Assembly: GCF_000835495.1 (NCBI RefSeq)
Contig: NW_015622542.1
Coordinates: 5,664,485-5,728,484 of the forward strand
Reading direction: 5' to 3'
Origin: Cladophialophora immunda
Taxonomy: Eukaryota; Ascomycota; Eurotiomycetes; Chaetothyriales; Herpotrichiellaceae
DNA: 64,000 bases
Shown here: positions 10,046 to 21,046 of the stretch, in pieces
Layout: every line of letters starts with the position of its first letter
How positions within the stretch are numbered: the first letter of the stretch is position 1
Position numbers and translations under genes: made by a program
The notes under the pieces: model-generated
Told to the model about the DNA's origin: nothing
Seen by the model: only the letters and a program-made list of their open reading frames with translations
Database searches by the model: none

Positions 10046-11806
10046 ATGCAAGTCTCGTCGCCGTTCCCTGACATTGAAATTCCAGAATGCAATATCCTCT
10101 CCTACCTCTTCCCTACCATTGACCCGAAACAGGCTCAAGAGGACCAATCTCGGCCTCTGTGGATCAATGCTTCCAACCCTTCCATCAGGCTCTCCGTGGC
10201 CGATACCCTGTTGTTCATCCGCCGGTTTGCCGTTGGCCTGGAACGACTCCAGATCCCCCGTCAGCGAGCCGTCATGGTCCTGTCTCCGAATCATGTTTAC
10301 CTGCCTGTGGTTTACCTCGCCGCGGCAGGGGCAGGTTGCTTCTTCAGCGGCGCTAGTCCAGCTTACACGGTGGAGGAAGTGTCACGGCAGCTGAGAATGA
10401 GTGACGCGGCACTCATGCTGGTCCATCCAAGTCTGCTTGACTGTGGTGTCAAAGCAGCAGAGGCAGCCGGACTGCCGCTCGATCGGGTGTTTCAGTTCTC
10501 GGATGTGGACTGCAACATATCAAAGCACGGAGTCCGGGACTGGAAGAGCATGCTCGGCAGTGAGGAGGAAAGTAGAGATTGGCAGTGGGATCCGTTGCGA
10601 GGCGAGAGGAGCAGGAAGACCGTGAGTTGTGTGAACTTCTCCTCCGGGACGACCGGGACGCCCAAGGGGGTTCGCATATCGCACGCAAACGTTGTGGCAA
10701 ATGCTTGTCAGGTACGATCATCGAGCACAACTCTGTCCAATATCGACCACCTAAGCAGCGACTACGATACTGATGATCTACAGGTCATATACGCCAAAGC
10801 ACACAATGCGGACCAATCCCTCGTCACTCTTCACCCTGAACGTTGGCTCGCGTTCTTACCCCTGAACCACGCATACGCTCAGCTCTTCTCCATCGTCATC
10901 GTATGCAAGCTCCGCACGCCCGTGTTCTTGATGACTCAATTCCGCTTCAACGACTACTTGAGGCACATTCAGACGCACAAGATCACGACTCTGCAGGTGG
11001 TTCCACCCGTAATCTCGATGTTGCACAAGAGACCCGAGGTCACTCAATACGATCTCGGTTCAGTCAGATATCTGATGAGCGCGGCTGCGCCTCTGAGCAG
11101 TGAGCTGCAGAATGCGGTCACCAAACAGTTGAAGGGGGCCGTCATTGCGCAGAGCTGGGGCATGACCGAGACCACCTGTACCGGACTGATGATTCCGGGA
11201 ACCACACCCGATGATACCGGAAGCGTGGGCTCGCTGCTCCCAAACACACAGGCAATGTTAGTGAACGAGCAAGGAAGAGAGGTCGGTGGAGCTACAGGGG
11301 GTGAACTCTGGATTCGAGGGCCTCAAATAACCGCCGGTTACTGGAGGAATGCGGAGGCCACGTCACAAACGCTCACCGAAGACGGGTGGCTCAAAACAGG
11401 CGATATCGCAAAGTATTCCGGCGGGAAGTGGTGGATTGTGGATCGCAGCAAAGAGTTGATCAAGGTCAATGGATTTCAGGTCGCCCCCGCTGAGCTGGAG
11501 GCGGTGCTGTTGGAGCACGATGATATCACGGATGCTGCCGTGGTGGGAATTGTGCTACACGGAGAGGAATATCCCAGGGCGTATGTGACTCTGCATCAGC
11601 ACGCTTCGAGGAAGGTAGACCTGACATCGGCGATTCAAGAGTTCGTATCACGGAAGGTGGCGAAGCACAAGGCATTGACGGGAGGGGTGAGCATCGTCGA
11701 CGCCATCCCCAGGCTGCAAAGTGGTAAGATCCAGAGGAACGTCGTCAAACAATGGAGCAAACGGGATGCCACAGAATTGGAGAAGACGGTCAAGGCAAGG
11801 CTGTAG
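10046..11806 (+). CDS. 4-coumarate-CoA-ligase-like acyl-CoA synthetase, predicted peroxisomal
   Basis: An ANL-superfamily adenylate-forming enzyme that activates a carboxylic acid to its CoA thioester using ATP. The ATG at 10046 gives MQVSSPFPDIEIPE, a typical start for fungal 4CL-like proteins; the frame upstream has only a TTG. Motifs: P-loop SSGTTGTPKG (residues 199-208), SWGMTETTC, the TGDIA...WWIVDRSKELIKVNGFQV hinge region, and the C-terminal catalytic-lysine motif SGKIQRN. A 72-bp in-frame intron at 10712-10783 (GTACGA...CTACAG) is likely because the codons it would add interrupt the conserved HANVVANACQ region. Spliced length is 562 residues. The C-terminus KARL fits the loose PTS1 consensus (A-R-L). 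Together with the SKL-ending crotonase and MDR it suggests a peroxisomal route for an aryl or branched carboxylate. The exact acid is unknown. Confidence 0.9.
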   Translation: MQVSSPFPDIEIPECNILSYLFPTIDPKQAQEDQSRPLWINASNPSIRLSVADTLLFIRRFAVGLERLQIPRQRAVMVLSPNHVYLPVVYLAAAGAGCFFSGASPAYTVEEVSRQLRMSDAALMLVHPSLLDCGVKAAEAAGLPLDRVFQFSDVDCNISKHGVRDWKSMLGSEEESRDWQWDPLRGERSRKTVSCVNFSSGTTGTPKGVRISHANVVANACQVRSSSTTLSNIDHLSSDYDTDDLQVIYAKAHNADQSLVTLHPERWLAFLPLNHAYAQLFSIVIVCKLRTPVFLMTQFRFNDYLRHIQTHKITTLQVVPPVISMLHKRPEVTQYDLGSVRYLMSAAAPLSSELQNAVTKQLKGAVIAQSWGMTETTCTGLMIPGTTPDDTGSVGSLLPNTQAMLVNEQGREVGGATGGELWIRGPQITAGYWRNAEATSQTLTEDGWLKTGDIAKYSGGKWWIVDRSKELIKVNGFQVAPAELEAVLLEHDDITDAAVVGIVLHGEEYPRAYVTLHQHASRKVDLTSAIQEFVSRKVAKHKALTGGVSIVDAIPRLQSGKIQRNVVKQWSKRDATELEKTVKARL

Positions 11807-11946
11807 TCAGGTATACCGCTTTAGCTTCCAAAGAGTTGTCTCCTTCCGACACCTCACGCTGTATGCATTTAACTGCATTCACTGATAACTCATACAAATA
11901 CCTTGCTTTTGTTCAAGGTCTACTTTTTAGTATGACAACCTTTTTC

Positions 11947-14332
11947 TCAAAAGTAATAGGAAAGTTGGGATGATTCAGTCCCGTCTCCATCCCCAGAAGA
12001 GGCATCGAACTGAATTGACTGAGTGGTGAAATCAACCATGTCGAAAGTCCCAAAGAGCTCGTCCCAACAGGCATCACCATAGTGCCAAATGTTGGAATCG
12101 GCGGGCTCGCTCTCGAGTACAGGAGCAGTTTCAGACATGGTACTATAGTCTAGCAAATCCAAAACAACCTCGAAATTCTTGGTGGTCAACCCGTCGGGGA
12201 GTGCCGAATCGGATATCAAGGAGGCAAAAATGGACGTGTCGGCGGCGAAACGCTTCAGAGATTGTCCCTGTGGCTGGGTCAGCTGCATCAGCAAACAACG
12301 ATAGATGTCTTCTCACGATAGAGCAAGCATTCCGGTAGAATTGACCGAGATCTTCCAGAAAGCTAATGTTACATTTCAAAAGCTCCGCAGACTCGAGTCT
12401 CCTGGTATCTGAGCAATGATGTCGATGCAGAGCCAGAATGGTCCCCGCCACGACTGTGCAATAGCCGTAAAACGAAGCACCTGTAGTGGCACCCGAACAC
12501 CGGGCCTCTTGCAAAAGAAGCGTCAGACGCTTCGAGTTTTCCCAAGCCGCATCGAATGCGCGAGAAAGAAAGCTAGACGGGGCAGGAACTTGACAGGACT
12601 CCAGTCGCCGACGTAGGAGAAAAGGGTGGTGAAGGAGACAGTAACAGAGGTGAAACAAGGCACGCGAGAATATCGCTGGTCCAGCAGATTGTTGATCGAT
12701 GTCTCCATGGGCCGTATGTCGAGACATAACTTCGCTTAGTGTTTTCTGCATCTCCAAGCGGCTTTCGAGGTAAAGGAGATCGGATTGTATGGCGGCGAAA
12801 TCCGAGTTGGCGTCCCATGGCGGTTCCTGGTCCTGCATGTTAAACTGCTGCAGCATGTATTGCGCTGTTCGACTGAGGGTATATGCCATTGCAATGACGT
12901 TGCTGAACGGCCCTGCGCCATGAGGGGGCTTTGGACCCGTTCTGCAAAAGAGCTGTTGCAAACTCATAGTCTTCTGCCTCGATCCAGCCCTCCAAACGAC
13001 CTCGCTGCAAGGCAATTGTAACTGGCAGGATGCGTCCAGAATGGCTGGTGGCTGTGCTCGACCACAAGTGACAAGCTTATCCAGGAGATATAGAGACCAG
13101 AAGACTCTTCTGCGCTCTTCTTGATCGGCATAAGACATGTTGGTTCGGTTCTCCATCATCAGCCTCATGGACTGCGCAATGCGTACGGATAGTCCAATCT
13201 TCACCCATGCCAATGCGTGTCGATCATGCCCCGCTATAATGAATCAGTAACAGTTTCAGCTTGATGAAGGAAATCGCAAACCTGAGAAGTCAAAAATGGA
13301 GAGCAATGTCAGAGATTGTAGAGTTTGTATATCCTCAATTCGAGTGGCTGAAAAACAGCTTGACACAATGGATTTCCAGGAGTGGTTGGCATACAACACT
13401 GCCATGCTGTGTCGATCTCCAAAGAATGGGTTCTGCGAAAAGCGCACTGCAGATGCCATGATCGCGAACAGTAAATGTTGTGGGATATCTCCGCGGCTGA
13501 GTCGCTGTCTGAAATTGGCCTCATGGAACAATGAATACGGCTGATTGTGGCAGCAGGCGAAATAAATATCCACTATCTCTAGAAGGACTGTAGATGGTAT
13601 CGTTCCCGCAAGCGACAAATCTTCACTCAATGCCTCGTCGTTGTTGACAAATATGGAAGAGTCTCCTGCCGAATGTTCTGCCCCAGCCTGTGTAATATCT
13701 CTGGTAGTGTGCCCTGCTAGAGTAATCTGTGCAGGACATGGGTCGAAAATGCTCTGGTCAGTGGGACTTGTGTCGAATGAGGGCCTAGTTTTGCCATTCG
13801 ATTAACATCAGGTCACCAGAATGGTATGAGGCATGCAGTAAGCCGGCGCACCTGATTCGAGCAGATTCGGTCCCGTGGAGGAGGCATTCGATGTTGCTGA
13901 GGCGGCTGCAAACCTCCTATGTCAGATATGAGCGCCTTTTCCCACAGTGGCATATATCAGGTTCACCTCCAGGCGACATGACAATTTCTCGAGCGACTCA
14001 TCATTGTCAGCTCGGACTTTGTCATGGCGCACAGTGTCTGGATAGATACACTCTACCGATCAAATCAGCATGCGTTGATAAAGGGACGACGATGCTTGGG
14101 TACCTCGACGCAGTTTCCTACAGTTCTGACATTGCGGACGGTCGCCTGTGCATCGGGCCTTTCTTCGCCTGCCCAAGCCAAGTCATTGTCAACTCCGGGT
14201 CCAGTAGTCGACTTAGATACACTATCATGCTTCCTACCTGCAATGCTGACACGCTTGGCTGATCCTTTGAACTGGCTTGTAATGTGTCAAGCTCTGCCGT
14301 CGTTCGCTATGAGAATGGGTGGGTGAGTTCAT
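11947..14332 (-). CDS. Zn2Cys6 transcription factor with fungal-specific TF domain (TF1)
   Basis: A nuclear regulator assembled from seven exons: 14332-14238, 14168-14104, 14052-13967, 13916-13852, 13784-13282, 13233-12317 and 12267-11947. All phases agree, giving 683 residues. The first four exons are short and were found by hand. They encode the zinc cluster as C28-QH-C-RRRKAR-C-TGDRPQ-C-QN-C-RKLRRE-C55, interrupted by two introns. A possible coiled linker follows (LEKLSCRLEEVCSRLSNIE). Exons 5-7 carry the fungal_trans domain, with GHDRHALAWVKIGLSVRIA and ERRRVFWSLYLLDKL typical of it. The last intron (12316-12268, 49 bp) uses the CCACAG acceptor; a nearer acceptor would leave only 34 bp. 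It is convergent with the CoA ligase and divergent from TF2. It is the best candidate local regulator of the cluster, together with TF2. Confidence 0.87.
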
Positions 14333-15123
14333 GATGATACGGGCTGATTCGTGAAGGCAGCCGGGAAGTATCTGAGGAGAGATGATTCAGGCTGGGGCTC
14401 ACGCCTTTAGAGGAGCAGAGGTCTAATGGTTCGAGTTCATTCAGCTAGATCCGGGCAGTAGAGACTCGGACTGAGAGAATATGGACTAAGGATACCTTCG
14501 GAGTTGAGCTGCAGTATGTTCGGCACTGAAGAGGCGACTCCGGCTGCTGCGGTTGCTGCGGATCCGGGGAATTGGGGAATACGGGGTTGTCTACCTATTA
14601 TATTGGTGCTGCCTCAACCTGGCGACATTCAACACTGATGGCTCCTAGGGAGTCATCCGCGGCTCCCCGGACAGCTCGCATAACATAACACAAAACAACC
14701 ACTGACCTTGTAAAGACGCGAATAGGGCAGGAAGGAATTTCAGTCACCCGGGCGATCTATACTCCATATCTGGGGCGTGTGTAAACTAGGAGTAACCTAT
14801 CTTTAATCTACTATAGTCTGTAGACGCAACAAGAGGAATCGGTTATAAGCATCTTATTGACACACCATTCATGGTGATTTGAACAAAGGACACCTTGATG
14901 AATGCCTCGTGTGAGAAATTCATGGTGAACCGGGATCCAGGAACTGCGGCCCGCAATATCCGATGATGCCGACAAGGTGTATGTCCCTGGAAAGGAAGCC
15001 CTTCCATGGTCGCTTGCCTAGTACGGAGTATTCCAGCAGAGGCCAAAGAGGCGGGGTACCAGTGGCGGACATTTCTACTCCATGTCCCCTCCTCATGATG
15101 TTGGGCTTGCCTGGTAATTGAAA
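14333..15123. other. Divergent promoter of two regulators
   Basis: 790 bp between the ATGs of TF1 and TF2. No CGGWCCG is present. A CGG-AT-CCG palindrome (CGGATCCG) occurs around 14560, with different half-site spacing. No gene is supported. Confidence 0.5.
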
Positions 15124-16866
15124 ATGTACAAATGCTCGCCACTTCAACCACACCGATCTCCGGAACCCGCGTGGGAGAGCTTCACGCCACCGATGCTAGG
15201 CGACTCTTTGCGGAAGCGTGCCAAAACGGCCTGCAGACCGTGTCGGGAGCGGAAAAGGAAGTGTGAGGGTGGCATTCCGTGTTCGGCCTGCAGGCACTTC
15301 GAGTACCATTGCGTCTTTGACCGACCACTGCGGCCAAACAGCCATTCTGGCCAAGTGCTCAACCATGGGACTCGATCGAGCGTTTCGTCCCCGACGACGG
15401 ACAATGATCAGCCCCGACACATACGCGACCAGCAAATTGCCCCCCTCCAGACCGAGCAATCGCAGCTCCGGTCGTTGCAGGCAAACTCGGGCGCCGTGTT
15501 TGCGAGGACTCTCGGCTTGACGGCTGATTCGACCCGGGTTAGGCGGCTGCAACTTTCTGCGTGGAACTTGGGGTTGAGGGACGAAGCGACGGCCAGTGGC
15601 CTCGGCCCAAGACCAATCGTCGAGATCCTCAGCCTGAGCGAAATGGAAGTGTTGACCGCTGTCTACTTTCAAGACGTCCACTCTGTTTACGGATTCCTTG
15701 ATGAAGACAGCATTCGCCGACAAATCGCCACACGCTGGCGCGAGAGTGCCACCCCGCGCTCGCACGACTGTGTTGAGTCAATTCTCTGTGGAATTGCCGC
15801 GCTGGGCTGTCTGTTCTCCAAGCAGCCATTGAGCCTCGAACTACAGCTTCAGAAATCCGCCGAGGCAGCCCTAGGACAGTCTGTTCTCCTCCCAACGCCG
15901 TCCACGGATGATGTCGTGGCGTGGTTGCTTCGGGTCATCTACCTGCGGCTGACCGCGTCCCCCCATATTACCTGGATGGCAACCTGTACCATGATGCATG
16001 TCCTGGAAGCAGCCCGACTACACTTTGATGAAGGCGACGAGCCGTCCCCCTCCGGCAACGGCGCAGAGGGAGGTGGAGAGAGCCGCCGAAGAATCTACAT
16101 GGTCGCCCAGCTGTTCAATATCTGGATCTCGTTTGACTGTGGCCGGTCGAGAGTCGAGCTACGGGGTGCGTCGTGTCTGCTCCCCACGCCCGACGCCGAC
16201 GGTATCAAACCCGAGTTGCTCGAGCTTTACCTGGTCTCGGAGATTCTCTCTCCAGATAAGTACCAGACTGTTCCCGAGCTGGAAACCTTGCTGCGCAGGG
16301 CCCTCGACGTGAAGTCCGCGCAGCCCATGTTGGTGCTTGTGCAGTGTAACGTGATGCTCTGCATCTATCGGCGGCTACGGGTGCAAGGGTCTAGTCCCAA
16401 CACCGAGACCCTGGAGAGAATGTTATCTGCATTGTCCATGGCGGTCGACGCCGCGCTAGTTCTACTAAGGACCGAACATCCCTGGTGGCATGTCGCCAAT
16501 GTCACCTTCCAAGCGGCTTGTGCTCTGCTCGCCATCGACACAAGCCTGTCTCTTGCCCAACTCATCCAACCCTTGAAAGCTCTCCAAAAAGTCAGCGCAC
16601 ACTACCAAACAGCCGCGACAAGAGAAGCCTATGAAGCCGCTCGTGTGCTGGTGGGTGTCCATCGGAAACGAAAGGAACTCGATATCGCAAGATTGGACGG
16701 AGTACTCCAAGAATGTCAGCCACATAACGCATCGGATTGCAATGACACTGAGCTCGAGGGCCACGGCGATCAATGGCACTCTTCGATCCCGGCGTCTCTT
16801 GGCATGAACAAGTTTGGTTTGGGTGAGCTTGAGTGGGAACAGTTTTTCAATTTGGATATTCCCTGA
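15124..16866 (+). CDS. Zn2Cys6 transcription factor (TF2)
   Basis: A second Zn2Cys6 regulator in one uninterrupted exon, 580 residues from the ATG at 15124 (the frame begins earlier only with a TTG). The binuclear cluster is at residues 37-63: C-RP-C-RERKRK-C-EGGIP-C-SA-C-RHFEYH-C, with the expected spacing. The C-terminal part looks like a fungal TF middle homology region: helical, with YFQDVHSVYGFLDED and SILCGIAALGCLFS. There is no clear linker coiled coil. A later ATG at 15193 (MLGDSLRKRAKTAC) would still keep the whole zinc cluster. It is divergent from TF1 and adjacent to the peroxisomal enzymes, so a role in the cluster is plausible but unproven. Confidence 0.88.
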   Translation: MYKCSPLQPHRSPEPAWESFTPPMLGDSLRKRAKTACRPCRERKRKCEGGIPCSACRHFEYHCVFDRPLRPNSHSGQVLNHGTRSSVSSPTTDNDQPRHIRDQQIAPLQTEQSQLRSLQANSGAVFARTLGLTADSTRVRRLQLSAWNLGLRDEATASGLGPRPIVEILSLSEMEVLTAVYFQDVHSVYGFLDEDSIRRQIATRWRESATPRSHDCVESILCGIAALGCLFSKQPLSLELQLQKSAEAALGQSVLLPTPSTDDVVAWLLRVIYLRLTASPHITWMATCTMMHVLEAARLHFDEGDEPSPSGNGAEGGGESRRRIYMVAQLFNIWISFDCGRSRVELRGASCLLPTPDADGIKPELLELYLVSEILSPDKYQTVPELETLLRRALDVKSAQPMLVLVQCNVMLCIYRRLRVQGSSPNTETLERMLSALSMAVDAALVLLRTEHPWWHVANVTFQAACALLAIDTSLSLAQLIQPLKALQKVSAHYQTAATREAYEAARVLVGVHRKRKELDIARLDGVLQECQPHNASDCNDTELEGHGDQWHSSIPASLGMNKFGLGELEWEQFFNLDIP

Positions 16867-17398
16867 CATGTTAATCCAATCTTTATAATTATCCAGGCAT
16901 TAATAGTCCAACAGTTTGACCTACGGCGTGGCTCGTCGGGGCAGGGCAAGACTGAATTCGAGGGGGCGGATGTAGTGAGCCTCGCGAGCCAGGATACAGG
17001 TTAATCCTCAATTCAGACTCACGAACCTGAATAAGACAGACATGAAGATTTCCCAAGGCCATAGGATTGCCTCAGCTTCCTCCTAGATTATATCAAGCAT
17101 TTGTCGTTTGTTACTCCCGCTTTCTAATGGGACCAATTTTGATTCTTTCCCTTTGTCCAGTAGCACTCTCCAATATGCCCCTATATATTGGAAAGACATC
17201 CTCCTGTCATGGGCGAAATACCGTCCTCTGTCCTCACATTTCGTTTCTCACTCTTACTTGCTGGTTGAATCTCCATGCATTCTCTTAGCTTGACAAGACG
17301 TGTGCATATCAGCCCCCCAGCGGTCCGTTATCTATACAACTGATATCGTGTATGCCCTGCGTTCGCGTGGTGCATCACACGTAGCTACACTCCGTCTA
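16867..17398. other. Convergent intergenic region with one CGGTCCG
   Basis: 532 bp between the ends of TF2 and the Na+ pump gene. A CGGTCCG palindrome lies at 17321-17327; on the minus strand its context is ATAACGGACCG, one mismatch from the cluster motif. No gene is supported. Confidence 0.5.
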
Positions 17399-20300
17399 CT
17401 AGCATTTTGGCTCCTCTGAATTCACCGCCCCGTGAAGGGAGCTGGCTCCTCCGCTGTCCGACTCTTCGAAGGCGGCGAATTCTGAATACACGAATCTCTC
17501 CAAGTCGCTGGGACCCGAACCGAGTCGGGCTCCCGATCGGCGGAAGTATATCCTCTTCGCCCACTTCCACGCCTCGCAGCCCAGGAAAAAGAGAACGGCC
17601 TCGACGAAGACGATGCCCCACTCCCATGAAATACCAGTGTGCTTAAACACGCTGTGGTTGATGACCTGTTGGAGGATGTCAATGATTCTGCCCCCTTTCT
17701 CCTCTTTCGTTCCAGGAGACAATTCAACAAGGGCATACTCACCGGAATGTATATGGTGGGAAATATGGTCACGAAGCCTGCAACGACGGCCCAGAATAAG
17801 AACTGGTTGCGCCACACGTCATGCATCCATTGCGTCAAGTACCTCTTGCTGCCGGGCTGCATGAGGAAGAAACTTCGGCGCATGTCGACCATTTCCCAGG
17901 CGAGGAACAGGGCAAACCAGGTGAGGCTGACAAAAGTAGTGGCTCGACCCCGGAAGACAGTGTCGCATTGCGGAGAGTAGGACTGGTTGCAATTGACACC
18001 GAGATCTCCATCTCCAAACCCATAAACTACCAGAAGGAAGGATGATAGACATAGCGCCGACATCCACAAGCCGTAGACAAGCATATCAAAGCAAAGTTCC
18101 CAAGTGAAGATGCCCGCTTTCAGCGAAACGGGTGGCCTTTTCAGGATATCGGGTGCGGCAATCTCCAGCCCTAGACCCATGTCGGGCAGACCAGACGTGA
18201 TCATTATAACCCACATAATTTGAACCGGAGCCAGAGGGAAGACAGAGAGGCCTGAGACGTCTTTGAATGCCAACCCGATAAGTAACGTGCAAGCTTGAGC
18301 AATATTCTCTGCCAGGAGGTGGAGGATAAACTTTTGAATGTTATCGAACATTCGGCGCCCTTCCTCGACGGCATTCAGGATTGAGGCAAAGTTATCATCC
18401 GTCAGGACAATGTCAGAAGCATCCTTGGCCACGTCGGAACCTCCTTGCCCCATGGCGATGCCAACATCGGCGATTTTTAGCGAGGGAGAGTCATTCACTC
18501 CGTCACCGGTCTCCGGAAGTCAGTGACAATATCCGCAAACAAGAGTGTGGACGAAACTTACCATAGCCATAAAAGCCCCTCGTCGACGGAGGGCTTGTAT
18601 CATTCGTACTTTGGTGTTTGGGGCACATCGAGCGACAACCAAGGGTAAGGCTGGAAGTTCGTCCAGCTGTTCGTCATTGAGGTGATCGAACTCTTTTGCA
18701 GTCATAACCATAACTTGAGAAGATCGTTGGGAGATTAGAGAACGATCAGTCGGGAGAATGCCGACCTGCGCAGCAATGGCACGAGCAGTGCCGGGATGGT
18801 CGCCTGTCAACATGTGGACTTTCACTCCTGCGCGGTGGCAGCTTTGGACCGCATCCGCAGATTCCGGCCGTGGAGGATCATAGAGGCCAATTAAGCCGCG
18901 GAAAATGAGATTTCTCTCGACTTCCTCTCGCGGGGGAGGACCTTCTCGACTGGCACGTCGACCGTCTTGGGGACTGTACGGACGGCTTGCAAGGGCGAGA
19001 ACGCGCAAACCCTGAGCGGCTAGCGCTTCCATGTTCTCCAGAATCGCTGTCTTCATCTCGCCTGATAGATCAATCACTCCTGTCCTAGACCAGTTGATGC
19101 TAGTACAAGCGTCGATGACGCGTTCGACCGCACCCTTAGTATAGACCATTTGTTCCTTTGTCTGGAGGTCCTCGAAGACGGTCGACATTCTTTTCACGTC
19201 CGAGTCAAACGGATACTCACTGACTTCTTTCAATGTAGCATGCTTCGGGTCGAGGAATCTTTGTCTGTTGAATCCAAACCGGTATGCGAAGACCTGAATT
19301 GCAATTTCTGTCGGGTCGCCAATGGCAACCCACTCTCCCTCCTTGTTAAGGTGAACCTGAGCAAGATTACAAAGGGAAGCCACAAGAAGGAAATCCCTCA
19401 ACTCGTCATTATCTTCCAACAACTTATTGGGCTCGACGATGGGACGGTCTTCGGGATGCTTTTCATTTCTTTTGGCAGGAGCAGCCTCGGTGTGCGTCAC
19501 TTCTCCAATAGTGGGATTGAAAGGCTCATTGGACGTGCTGACCGTGTAGGTGCCACTTGCGGGGATCCAGCACTTTTTGGCAACCATTTTTCCCTGAGTA
19601 AGAGTTCCAGTCTTGTCCGAGCAAATGTCCGTGACAGCACCGAGGGCTTCCAACGATTTAAGGTTCCGTACAATGACGTTTCGCTGGACCATTCTCTTCG
19701 TAGCTACAGCCATTGTGATTGTAAGGACCACAATCAACGACGCCGGGATCATGGAGAGACCCGTAGCCACAGCGTAGATGATGACCTCGGAGCGGTCAGA
19801 GAACCCATTGGCGGCAAGGACAATGATAGCGCAGACAACAGCAATTCCGAAAAGCAGGATTGCTAAGCGAGAGAGCTTCTTCTGAAGTGGTGTGCCCACA
19901 TTGACACCGAGGAAACGGCCGACAGAATCGGTAAATGTTAGCGTCCAGGACTCAACGTAGCGTAAGGGGTGTACGGTGCCGTTCTCGCGTCGCTTAGCCG
20001 GGCGGATTTTGGGATCTTTCTGTCGGAGGGCTGTTGCTATTGACCCAATCTCCTACGACTTTATATCAGAGATTCATCCCAAACCGGAGGATACGAGCAA
20101 GGAAATAATGATAGTCTGACGTCAAAGCCTTGACCTTAGTCTGCAGCTGGACGTTAAGTCACTTACCGTGTACATACCAGTCGCAAAGACTATTCCTCTG
20201 GCTCGACCTTTTGTAACTGTGGAAGAACTGAACGCAATGTTCAGTCGGTCCCCAGGACCCGTCTCTTCATCGAACATAGCTTCCTCATTCTTGGCAACAG

Positions 20301-20972
20301 GTAGAGATTCTCCGGTGAGAAGGGCTTCATCGGTCTCGAAGTTGATAGATTCCAGCAGTCTGTCTATTATGAGTACGTTGAGGTCAATGAAGAATTGCCA
20401 CTTGAATCTTACCGAATGTCTGCAGGGACTGTGTCACCGACCTTGAGCTCGACAAGGTCACCAATAGTAAGCTCTGCCGTAGGAATGGTGAGGTTGCCAC
20501 CGTCACGGACAACTGTAGCGGTCGGGGAAGACAGTGACCGCAGCGAGTCCATCGTTTTCTCGGCCTGAAATTCTTGGAGGAAGCCGACAACGATATTGAG
20601 AACTATCACAGCCGTGACCACGCCTCCCTCAATCCAGGACTGAATTCCGAAAGAAACTGCCATAGCCAGTATCAAGACCAGCATCATCGCGTTAGCAATC
20701 TGACGCAGGAGAATTTTGAATGGCTGGACGCGTGGACCGTCATCCAATTCGTTGCGGCCGTAGGTCCCCAATCTCTGACGGGTTTCTGCTGCGGTCAGAC
20801 CATTCTGAGTGTCACCCTCTAATTGCTGGACTAGATGATCCCGTCCAAGGGCATGTGCTGGTTTAGTTAAAGGCTTGTTGCTCTGGCCAGAAGTGTGATT
20901 ATCCATGATTTCCTTATCTGCTCTTTGAGGTATAGACTGTTGGACTTCAGGTTGAGGAGCGGCATATACCAT
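17399..20972 (-). CDS. ena1: P-type Na+/Li+/K+ efflux ATPase (ENA type, P-IID)
   Basis: A plasma-membrane ATPase that exports Na+ (also Li+ and K+) and gives tolerance to salt and alkaline pH. Five exons: 20972-20413, 20359-20167, 20052-18562, 18510-17743 and 17665-17399, totalling 1,092 residues, the usual ENA length. Motifs: LLTGESLPVA in exon 2, phosphorylation loop [12 protein letters not shown] with D397, KGA in the nucleotide-binding domain, MLTGDHPGTARAIA and TGDGVNDSPSLK at the exon 3-4 join. Exon 5 carries the family C-terminal sequence VINHSVFKHTGISWEWGIVF. The calcineurin catalytic gene is about 3.5 kb away on the other strand. In yeast calcineurin activates ENA1 through Crz1; whether that holds here is not visible in the sequence. 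Confidence 0.95.
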
Positions 20973-21046
20973 TGATATATCCCCAGAGCCAAAAATGATG
21001 GGACATGGCGTGACAGCCTAAGTTATCCGCGGGCAACATATCAACC

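Noticed and set aside
12268..12316. Alternative 34-bp intron in TF1
   Set aside because: An acceptor at GATGCAG would make the intron shorter than normal fungal limits and puts the downstream exon out of the frame that continues to the stop.
14425..14460. GGTTCGAGTTC resembling a tRNA B-box
   Set aside because: The flanking bases do not form a T-stem and no acceptor or anticodon stem can be drawn.
19150..19866. 238-codon plus-strand frame
   Set aside because: It lies antisense to the catalytic domain of the Na+ ATPase and has no domain; a shadow.
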